Shown here: in pieces, positions 1-4,935 of the stretch
How positions within the stretch are numbered: the first letter of the stretch is position 1
Layout: each line of letters begins with the position of its first letter
Source: JBEKJU01 sp050011095
GTDB lineage: Bacteria; Desulfobacterota; Syntrophorhabdia; Syntrophorhabdales; WCHB1-27
Length of the DNA: 7,778 nucleotides
NCBI GenBank assembly: GCA_050011095.1
Contig: JBEKJU010000172.1
Span: 1 to 7,778, forward strand
Direction of reading: 5' to 3'
Notes under the pieces: generated by a model
Database searches by the model: none
The model's input: the letters and a program-made list of their open reading frames with translations, nothing else
What the model was told of the DNA's origin: nothing
Position numbers and translations under genes: made by a program

Positions 1-275
1 GATGCGCCTATGCTAAACAGGGACAGAGCCAACCTCGTTCGGGACTGAGAGGTTTATCCGTCCAAAAGCCTTATTGCACAAGGGGGCTGAGCTAATTTTG
101 GATTATTTAGGACAGCAATGATGAGAGGCGGCAGTTATGCAAGGAAAAAGCAAGCTTCGGCGATAGAAATCCCAACACCGTTGACGAGAAAAGCTCAATT
201 TGGTTTTGCCATTTCATGAATGGTTTTGGCTTTCGCCCTTCATGTTTGATAGAGCGTTCCGCAAAATTGAGTAAC

Positions 276-310
276 GATTCCAATTCCCGTCACCCCGGCG
301 AAAGCCCATG
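276..310. repeat. Truncated REP-like palindromic element
   Basis: The bases around 288-308 read CACCCCGGCGAAAGCCCATG. Many proteobacterial genomes carry dispersed elements with a CCCCGGC arm, a GAAA loop and a GCCGGGG arm. Here the left arm and the GAAA loop are present but the right arm stops after GCC, so only 3 bp of the stem can form. I read it as a broken copy. There is no second copy in this window, so the call rests on remembered similarity. Confidence 0.35.
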
Positions 311-529
311 CGCGTCAACTTAACTGCTTTCCGCCCTCCCATCCTCCGTCTTCCAATAAGTTTTCGTAGTTTGGGCGCTGTCGTTTGTCGTAAGCGCAGA
401 AACGCGACAGGATGGCGTCGAGCAGGCTTTTGTTTGGCGATTGCGCGATGATGGGGATAAGCCAGCGATAGTTTACGAAAAAGGCGGAGAGCTTGAGGAG
501 GGCAGGTCGATATTCACAGCCTCTCCCTT

Positions 530-557
530 TATTATATAGTACGCATACTATATAATA
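530..557. repeat. Perfect 12-bp AT-rich inverted repeat
   Basis: TATTATATAGTA (530-541) and TACTATATAATA (546-557) are exact reverse complements separated by CGCA. The repeat lies about 45 bp beyond the stop codon of the mazF-like gene, on the downstream side of that operon. It contains a TATAAT hexamer on the minus strand, so it could be an operator/promoter of a lost gene, or a cruciform. It has no GC-rich stem or T-run, so it is not a typical terminator. Confidence 0.6.
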
Positions 558-599
558 TTCGCACGCGATCTTCATGCACTATTTCTCGGGCGGTTTGCC

Positions 600-923
600 T
601 TATTGGATGCCGAGCTGTATCTTAATGGCCTCCTCCACCTTGCGCATATCCTTTTCTGAAAGAATGCCGGCGCGCTTGAAAAGCCTCTCCTTACTGACGC
701 TGGCAAGTTGATCCGCCATTGCCTTGCTTTCTTTTCCTTCAAAGACAACTGCTGCTTCACTGGGATAAAGGCGATCCATGTTGCTTGTGAGAGGGACGAC
801 CTGAACCCGATTGAGGAATCTGTTCGAAGCATCGTTGCTGACGATCACGGCCGGCCGCTTTTTCTTGATTTCGCCGCCCACCGATGGGTCGAAGTTAACC
901 CACCATACCTCACGCCGTTTCAC
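600..923 (-). CDS. mazF: MazF/PemK-family toxin (endoribonuclease)
   Basis: This is a 107-residue type II toxin of the MazF/PemK/Kid fold, a family of sequence-specific mRNA interferases acting in the cytoplasm. The family signature is clear. The N-terminus KRREVWWVNFDP is followed by GGEIKKKRPAVIVSND (16-31), PLTSN (44-48) and the ADQLASVSKERL segment (70-81). Arg23 and Thr46 match the positions of the catalytic Arg/Thr pair known from MazF and Kid. Length is normal for the family. The start is GTG at 923, with AAGGA about 8 nt upstream. The first 14 bp overlap the end of the antitoxin gene, so the two are probably translationally coupled. The cut sequence cannot be predicted from the protein alone. 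The gene looks intact. Confidence 0.93.
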   Translation of the reverse strand: MKRREVWWVNFDPSVGGEIKKKRPAVIVSNDASNRFLNRVQVVPLTSNMDRLYPSEAAVVFEGKESKAMADQLASVSKERLFKRAGILSEKDMRKVEEAIKIQLGIQ

Positions 924-1140
924 GAGACAAGTCCTTGAACGTTATCTCAGCCCAGTCCGCCGCTTCTTTCTCTCGCTTCTTATCTTCAGCCATTTCGGCG
1001 TAGGCCGAGTCCAGATCCGGTTCCGCTATATGCGGCCGCACCAACTCCTGAATAAACCTGCTTATCTTGCGACGGCCTATTCTCTTGTAAAGGCCCGCAT
1101 AGATATCCTCATCGATGGTTATTGTGAGCTTCTTCTGCAT
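910..1140 (-). CDS. mazE: MazE-type ribbon-helix-helix antitoxin
   Basis: This 76-residue partner precedes the MazF-like toxin and overlaps it by 14 bp. Residues 2-13 (KKLTITIDEDIY) form the expected DNA-binding beta strand. A short helix follows, and then a second helix around 25-38 (KISRFIQELVRPHI), which is the ribbon-helix-helix layout. The rest (about 39-76) is rich in Asp, Glu and Lys and is probably the disordered tail that wraps and neutralises the toxin. The start at 1140 has AAGGAA 7 nt upstream and sits just downstream of a near-consensus promoter. Autorepression is likely, because tandem repeats cover the -10 region. Classical MazE has an AbrB-like fold; this one is RHH, so 'mazE' is a functional label, and MazE-like or CopG-like antitoxin is equally fair. 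Confidence 0.85.
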   Translation of the reverse strand: MQKKLTITIDEDIYAGLYKRIGRRKISRFIQELVRPHIAEPDLDSAYAEMAEDKKREKEAADWAEITFKDLSRETA

Positions 1141-1152
1141 CGCGCACTTCCT

Positions 1153-1173
1153 TATACGTGTACTATACGTGTA
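1153..1173. promoter_or_regulatory. Tandem operator repeats over the -10
   Basis: TATACGTGTA occurs twice (1153-1162 and 1164-1173), separated by one base, giving an 11-bp period close to one helical turn. Each copy is itself nearly palindromic (8 of 10 positions). The pair spans the -10 hexamer and the expected transcription start. This is the arrangement expected for cooperative binding of ribbon-helix-helix dimers, so I read it as the autoregulatory operator. Confidence 0.7.
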
Positions 1174-1190
1174 ATAAGGAGCGATGTCAA
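1162..1190 (-). promoter_or_regulatory. Promoter of the toxin-antitoxin operon
   Basis: On the minus strand a perfect TTGACA (1190-1185) is followed after exactly 17 bp by TATAGT (1167-1162). The antitoxin start codon lies about 22 bp beyond the -10. This is a strong sigma-70-type promoter reading into mazE. Confidence 0.85.
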
Positions 1191-1200
1191 CAGCGGTACG

Positions 1201-1474
1201 GAAGCAGTTTTTCCCGGTAGAACCTTCAGTAGACGGGACAGTTCTACCTTCTCTACCGGTCTTAGCGAATTCGACAGATGGCGTTTGAATTCGCGGGCAC
1301 TACGGGAACAATGATCTGCCAGACACCGTCCGGCATTTTGCACGCGCCCGTCCCCTGCCGACATAGCACGCCATTTGCCTCTTTCCCGGTCCGCCTACGT
1401 GCGCCTGCTCGGCCTTTCATCCAGTCGTCTCGAATAAGATACGGGCCACTATTTAGGTAGATAATAGGGTCCTA
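1201..1474. other. Repeat-rich intergenic region
   Basis: No gene is supported between the divergent modules. The stretch holds several inverted repeats. CCGGTAGAAC (1214-1223) can pair either with GTTCTACC (1241-1248) or with TCTACCGG (1252-1259). GCGAATTC (1265-1272) pairs with GAATTCGC (1287-1294). A terminator-like hairpin lies at 1318-1339. This density of palindromes suggests folded RNA, recombination debris or a mobile-element remnant, but no terminal repeats or transposase fragments were seen. Confidence 0.55.
1318..1339 (+). terminator. Possible small terminator hairpin
   Basis: GCCAGAC and GTCCGGC form a 7-bp stem with one A/C mismatch around the loop ACC. It is followed by ATTTT on the plus strand. 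No plus-strand gene lies just upstream, so its purpose is unclear and the call is weak. Confidence 0.25.
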
Positions 1475-1504
1475 TTGATAAACCGTTACCACCTGTGGTA
1501 TCAT
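1463..1504 (+). promoter_or_regulatory. Promoter with two 6-2-6 palindromic operators
   Basis: TTGATA (1475-1480) and TATCAT (1499-1504) are 18 bp apart and read toward the downstream pair of genes. Two perfect palindromes of the same design sit on the promoter: AATAGG-GT-CCTATT (1463-1476), which touches the -35, and TACCAC-CT-GTGGTA (1487-1500), which runs into the -10. Their centres are 24 bp apart. This fits repression by a dimeric helix-turn-helix protein, the obvious candidate being the one encoded at 1728-2219. Confidence 0.6.
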
Positions 1505-1539
1505 ATATCTATGAAAGGATAAAGGACACTTGGAATATC

Positions 1540-1731
1540 GTGGGTAAAATCGCGCGAGGGGGTTTTATCTTCATAAGCTGGAAGGGTGACCATGGAAGGC
1601 ATGCCCACATATTCCCGGATGGAGAGTTCGTGGTGAAATGGGATATAGAAAACTGGAAAGCGATGAGGGGCCAGGCAACAGGACGGATCATCAGCCTTTT
1701 AAAGGAGCTTTTGTCGGAGGGCCGCTTATGA
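1540..1731 (+). CDS. Small DUF4160-like protein, possible toxin partner
   Basis: Starting from GTG at 1540 this is a 63-residue protein. The frame is open upstream to a GTG at 1495 (78 residues), but 1495 lies inside the promoter spacer, so a transcript begun near 1511 could not use it. A candidate AAAGGA (1521-1526) is rather far (13 nt) from 1540, so the start is uncertain. Residues 7-35 (GGFIFISWKGDH, RHAHIF, EFVVKWDIE) resemble DUF4160, whose mark is a DH-x-x-x-H-x-H segment followed by a strand ending in K-x-W. Here His18, His21 and His23 stand in that place. A C-terminal helix (45-63) follows. The stop TGA overlaps the next ATG (ATGA, 1728-1731), so the pair is coupled. The biochemical function of DUF4160 is not known to me; a toxin role is inferred from size and partner. 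Confidence 0.7.
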   Translation: MGKIARGGFIFISWKGDHGRHAHIFPDGEFVVKWDIENWKAMRGQATGRIISLLKELLSEGRL

Positions 1732-2219
1732 AGATTGATAAGATATCTCCCAACAATCGGAAAAAGGCGTTTGAGCTGGTTGTCGACGGGAGAACCCTGC
1801 TGTTCCCATTCGCACTGCTTCGCCTCAAGCCGGAGGCTCACAATCGCATCGAGAAAGTCTTTGTGGATCCGGAGCTGGGGAATGAGGCATTCACCTATAC
1901 TATCAACGATGGTCGAGAGGACAGCATCCACATTGACGAGGTTCTCGAATACAACAGGGACCCGAATTACATGCGGGACATTCTACTCTACCGACTTACC
2001 CTGGAAGTTCAGAAACGCTTGAAAGAAAGCAAATTGACCCGCCGGGAAATCATCCGAAGACTCGGAACATCGGCCAGTCAGTTCTATAGGCTGCTGGATC
2101 AAACGAATTATGAAAAATCCATCGATCAGGTGCTTGCCTTGCTGACCGTGTTGGGTTGTCAGGTAAGCGTGATGGTCGAGCAGAACAAAATAGACGGAAA
2201 ACAATATAGATCACAATAG
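1728..2219 (+). CDS. DUF2442-like / XRE-type helix-turn-helix protein
   Basis: This 163-residue protein begins at ATG 1728, with GGAGG seven bases upstream inside the previous gene. An upstream start in the same frame (1638) would lie wholly within the preceding gene and has no such site. Residues 1-75 resemble DUF2442, a small domain often encoded next to DUF4160; the segment DPELGNEAFTYTINDGRED (47-65) matches its strand-turn core. Residues about 88-150 form a helix-turn-helix: RLTLEVQKRLKESK, TRREIIRRLG, then a recognition helix around TSASQFYRLLD, and a closing helix. The likely role is to bind the upstream palindromes, repress the pair and neutralise the small partner, as in HigA-type antitoxins. 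That role is inferred; the domain assignments come from motif recall only. Confidence 0.75.
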   Translation: MKIDKISPNNRKKAFELVVDGRTLLFPFALLRLKPEAHNRIEKVFVDPELGNEAFTYTINDGREDSIHIDEVLEYNRDPNYMRDILLYRLTLEVQKRLKESKLTRREIIRRLGTSASQFYRLLDQTNYEKSIDQVLALLTVLGCQVSVMVEQNKIDGKQYRSQ

Positions 2220-2308
2220 GCTCCTAGCTGATAAAGATAAAGTGTATCCTTGTTTTAGACAAAGGTTGAAATCTTGTCAGAAACCTGAATTGTGCTGTAC
2301 GCTTAATA

Positions 2309-3160
2309 TTGTTATCCTTCAAAATGAAAAGGGGCAGCCGATTTTACCGGGGGCGCCGCATCAATTCAAAGGACCATCTCGCCCTGGCCCGTGAACACGG
2401 CTTTACCAGGGATGTTATAGGCGCCGATATCGTTATCCCCGATGATGCGAAAAAGGAAGAGGCGACAGAGGCGGCAATCAATCAGGTCCGGATCAAGAAC
2501 GCGAAGATCGTGAAGTTCTATCTCAACGCCGATGCCATCGTTGCCGTGAGCCATTTCAAGGGCCATCTCCTGACCGGATTAGGCGGCGCCCTAAAGACCG
2601 TCGGCATGGGTTGCGCCACGCGAGAGGGCAAGCTTGCTCAACACTGCGACGCCGCACCGGCGTTCTATGCGGAGAATTGTACGGGTTGCGGCGAGTGCGG
2701 CCTTGTCTGCCCGGTGGGGGCGGTCCGTGTTGAAAACGGCAAGACGGTCCTCGACCAAGGCGCGCGCATCGGGTGCGCAAGCTTCGTGGCTGCCTGCCCC
2801 AACATGGCCCTCTTCGTTGATTTTGAAGCGGGAGAAGCGCTGCAGGAGAAGATGGCCGAATATGCCCTGGCGGTATTAAAGGGGAAGAAGGAGAAATCAT
2901 GCTTCATCAATTTTGCCCTTCGCATAAACCAGGAATGTGACTGCTGGGGGAAGGAAAATCCGCGAATTGCGCCCGACGTCGGTATTCTTGCATCCCTCGA
3001 CCCTGTGGCGATCGACAAGGCAGGCTACGACATGGTCAACGAGACTTGCGGTAAGGACATTTTCCGTGAGGTCCACCCGAAGCAGGACCCCCTGAATCAG
3101 ATCAGACATTCCGAAAAGATCGGCCTCGGCAGCATGGACTACGACCTGATATATTTCTGA
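2309..3160 (+). pseudogene. DUF362/4Fe-4S ferredoxin protein, 5'-truncated
   Basis: The 283 codons match the DUF362 family, iron-sulfur proteins of anaerobes of unknown reaction and usually about 370 residues long. Family landmarks are FYRGRR (12-17), VSHFKGH (80-86), GGALKTVGMGC (92-102), a complete 4Fe-4S motif with Cys124, 127, 130 and 134, CDCW (210-213) and DVGILASLDPVAID (223-236). Homology begins only near residue 12, so roughly the first 100 residues are absent. The starts (TTG 2309, ATG 2324) lack a Shine-Dalgarno sequence. The second Fe-S motif, expected as CxxCxxCxxxCP, reads R153-I-G-C156-A-S-F159-V-A-A-C163-P, so two ligands are gone. The frame is otherwise open, so decay may be recent, or a shortened protein may still be made. 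The lost 5' part may have been removed when the module ending at 2219 arrived. Confidence 0.75.
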
Positions 3161-3206
3161 TACAGCCAGGGCAATCGATCAGACAGGGCGGGATCCACAA
3201 ATATAA

Positions 3207-3235
3207 GGCGTGCGGGTCGGTTCGACCTATACGCC
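3207..3235. repeat. Strong hairpin upstream of the nitroreductase gene
   Basis: Positions 3207-3219 (GGCGTGCGGGTCG) fold on 3223-3235 (CGACCTATACGCC). This gives 10 Watson-Crick pairs, two G-U pairs and one mismatch around the loop GTT. The hairpin sits between the DUF362 stop and the ribosome binding site of the nitroreductase. No T-run follows on the plus strand; on the minus strand it is followed by TTATATTTG. It could be an attenuator, an mRNA-stabilising stem or a weak terminator. Confidence 0.55.
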
Positions 3236-3258
3236 AGATAGAGAGAAAGGAGAAGAAT

Positions 3259-3924
3259 ATGGAATTCAGTGAATGCCTCGCCGGCCGGAAAAGCATCCGG
3301 GCCTTTAGTGCCAAAGAAGTGACCAGGGAAATCCTTGAAAAAATCCTTGAGGCGGCCAAGCGTAGCCCCTCCTATATGAACACCCAGCCATGGGAGGTTT
3401 TTGTAGCGTACGGGGATAGAAAAGAGGCGCTGGCCAAAAGGCTTTATGAGGAGGCGGCTTCCGGAACGACGCCGAATCCGGACCTGCCTTTTCCGAAAGA
3501 ATGGCCGGAAACCATAAACAGGAGATCCATGGAGCACAGGCTCCGCCGTTTCAAGGCCCTGGGCATCGATCCGAACGATCAGGAGAAAGTGCGTCAGGGC
3601 TACCTGAGAAATTTCCAGCTTTATGGAGCGCCTTGCGTACTTTTTATCGGTCTTGAGAGGTCCCTCACCCCCTGGTCCATTTTCGACCTGGGGCTCTTCA
3701 CCGGAAGCCTGTTGCTGGCTGTCCATAACGAGGGATTGGGCGCCGTGCCTCAGGCGCTCACCATGGCCTATCCCGACATCATCCGGGGGGAGCTTGGCAT
3801 TCCTTCCAACATAAGCCTGCTCCTGTCCGTTTCCATGGGCTACCCCGATCTGGAAGCGCCGGTTAACCGGTACCGGTCGACCCGGAAAGGTCAGGATGAA
3901 TATGTACGCTGGCACACGGATTGA
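3259..3924 (+). CDS. FMN-dependent nitroreductase family protein
   Basis: This full-length 221-residue flavoprotein belongs to the nitroreductase family, cytoplasmic enzymes that bind FMN as dimers and pass electrons from NAD(P)H to nitroaromatics, quinones or other acceptors. The FMN-binding start GRKSIRAF (9-16) is present. So are SPSYMNTQPWEVFV, where Asn-Thr-Gln-Pro-Trp contacts the flavin, and the C-terminal GLGAVPQALTMAYPDIIRGE and VSMGYPD segments. The overall pattern is closest to the nitrobenzoate-reductase-like branch, but the substrate cannot be read from sequence. The start at 3259 is supported by AAAGGAG six bases upstream. The gene lies 98 bp after the DUF362 gene on the same strand, separated by the 3207-3235 hairpin, and is followed by inverted repeats that may terminate it. 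Nothing suggests damage. Confidence 0.93.
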   Translation: MEFSECLAGRKSIRAFSAKEVTREILEKILEAAKRSPSYMNTQPWEVFVAYGDRKEALAKRLYEEAASGTTPNPDLPFPKEWPETINRRSMEHRLRRFKALGIDPNDQEKVRQGYLRNFQLYGAPCVLFIGLERSLTPWSIFDLGLFTGSLLLAVHNEGLGAVPQALTMAYPDIIRGELGIPSNISLLLSVSMGYPDLEAPVNRYRSTRKGQDEYVRWHTD

Positions 3925-3928
3925 GCCC

Positions 3929-3965
3929 AATCGGGTTTAGGGCCCGATTTGTTCCTGTCGGGCCC
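3929..3965 (+). terminator. Overlapping hairpins after the nitroreductase gene
   Basis: AATCGGG (3929-3935) pairs with CCCGATT (3943-3949), followed by TGTTCCTG. The same middle segment, as GGGCCCGA (3940-3947), can pair instead with TCGGGCCC (3958-3965). The two stems exclude each other. The first begins five bases after the stop codon and could act as a terminator, though its T-run is poor. Confidence 0.4.
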
Positions 3966-4224
3966 GGTGAAGCCCCCGATAACGAAAGACCCGGCAAAGG
4001 CAACGCGGAGGGCGAGGAGAACGACCTGAGGGTCTAAATTTTCACGCCATGCTCGCTTTGGATTGGCAACCTTCGATCTGGCGGCTCTTTCAATCTGCGC
4101 ACAATTGAAGGTGCAAGCCCGTGAAATCGAAGGCCCCCATGCACGGCCCCCATGCGAAAATCGATCGCGACGATTTATATTATATGGTATGGAGGACGCG
4201 CAACGGCGAGAGAGGAGAGGACCT
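3966..4224. other. Intergenic stretch before the zinc-ribbon gene
   Basis: No gene is supported. It holds an 11-bp direct repeat (GGCCCCCATGC at 4132-4142 and 4145-4155). A loose inverted repeat, AGACCC (3987-3992) with GGGTCT (4030-4035), is followed by AAATTTT. An AT-rich box at 4176-4185 could be a -10, but I find no matching -35. A long minus-strand open frame covers this region and the genes on both sides of it; I read it as a GC-driven shadow. Confidence 0.4.
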
Positions 4225-4395
4225 ATGCAAACCAAACAGATGGTGTGTAACGACTGCGGCTGCAGGTTCGAGTTGCGGGACTCGGGAAAATTGACGTCCC
4301 AGACACCCGGGAAGGCTGAGGCCCCGGAGAAAAAGACCGACCAGACACCTGTATCGTGCCCCAAGTGCCAGGGGTTCAATGTTACGACGGCGTGA
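4225..4395 (+). CDS. Small zinc-ribbon protein
   Basis: This is a 56-residue protein beginning at ATG 4225, with GAGGAGAGG ending four bases upstream. The open frame continues upstream to 4063, but nothing supports a longer protein. Two Cys pairs, C8-x2-C11 (VCNDCGCRFEL) and C45-x2-C48 (CPKCQGF), stand 33 residues apart across a polar Pro/Lys/Glu linker. This is the layout of a single zinc ribbon as in FmdB-like and other small regulatory zinc-ribbon proteins. An extra Cys lies at position 13. Such proteins are cytoplasmic and bind DNA, RNA or protein; the partner here is unknown. It lies on the same strand as the secreted protein gene 219 bp downstream, but an operon is not shown. Confidence 0.75.
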   Translation: MQTKQMVCNDCGCRFELRDSGKLTSQTPGKAEAPEKKTDQTPVSCPKCQGFNVTTA

Positions 4396-4614
4396 CGGGT
4401 GAGCCAACCGAAAGGGGGCTCCTGGACGGGGGCCTCTCTAGGGGAATGATGAGGCCGGCAAGGACTGCGGGGACCGGGCAATGGAGGTCGCCAACCGGTC
4501 GTGCGGTTATTCGCGATTGCGGATGGGCTCAAAAGTGTGGGGCGGCCATTGACCCCGCTGGCGGTTGTGAATGCCCCTGGACCGGACGGGAGATGGACTG
4601 AAGAGAGGTGCATA

Positions 4615-4935
4615 ATGAAAGGAAAGAGTCTTCTCGTGCTGCTACTTTTTTCGGCATTGACCCTCTTGCCCGTGGCCGCCTGGGCCGCGGTCGCTTACGA
4701 CGAGGGCGGCGCTGATACAACCGGACCGTCGGATTATTGCTTTGGCACTGGCACGCTTGGCACTGCGGGAGGGGGAGGCAAGCTGCACGGCAGTGCGGAC
4801 CGGGCGAGCGGGGGTCCGGGGATCCCCTCTGGACGGGACAGGGGTCCAGGCATGACGGGTGAGGGGGCGGCGCCAGGGTCAGAGCCGGGCACTGTTACGG
4901 GATCGGGTGCCACCGCCCCTGCTCCCTCCCGGTAG
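4615..4935 (+). CDS. Secreted Gly/Pro-rich small protein
   Basis: This is a 106-residue protein from ATG 4615, with GAGAGG six bases upstream. The frame is open to 4501, but the SD and signal peptide fix the start here. Residues 1-24 form a clear Sec signal peptide: MKGK, a hydrophobic core (LLVLLLFSALTLLPVA), and a likely cleavage after AWA. The mature part is low-complexity, rich in Gly, Ala, Pro, Ser and Thr (for example TLGTAGGGGKLHG and GGPGIPSGRDRGPG), with a single Cys (position 42) and no membrane segment or lipobox. It is therefore likely periplasmic or exported and largely disordered. I do not recognise a family. Gly-rich composition in GC-rich DNA can mislead, but the start region is convincing. 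Confidence 0.65.
   Translation: MKGKSLLVLLLFSALTLLPVAAWAAVAYDEGGADTTGPSDYCFGTGTLGTAGGGGKLHGSADRASGGPGIPSGRDRGPGMTGEGAAPGSEPGTVTGSGATAPAPSR

Larger units (their letters stand above)
1..599. other. Gene-poor left flank
   Basis: I see no convincing gene here. The longest reading frame (minus strand, 575 to 315, 86 codons) has no Shine-Dalgarno sequence and runs through a perfect inverted repeat near its start. It has no other start codon downstream of that repeat before its middle, and it resembles no family I know; at best it is a decayed gene. Other contents are a REP-like half motif near 276-310, the palindrome at 530-557, and a weak 6-bp inverted repeat (31-36 with 49-54). The sequence up to about 275 is AT-richer than the genes further right. 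Confidence 0.5.

Noticed and set aside
315..575. 86-codon minus-strand frame
   Set aside because: No ribosome binding site, crosses a perfect palindrome near its start, has no alternative start after it, and resembles no known family.
3966..4060. Possible c-di-GMP (GEMM) riboswitch-like sequence
   Set aside because: Fragments such as GGCAA and GGGTCTAA recall the motif, but the conserved GCAAAGCC-type core and paired stems are missing.
4446..4601. About 50-codon plus-strand frame with four Cys before the secreted protein gene
   Set aside because: Its purine box is too close to the ATG, and composition and context look non-coding.
3891..4613. 240-codon minus-strand frame opposite the zinc-ribbon region
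   Set aside because: It lies antisense to two better-supported genes, has the Pro/Arg/Ser-rich look of a GC shadow, and has no recognisable motif.
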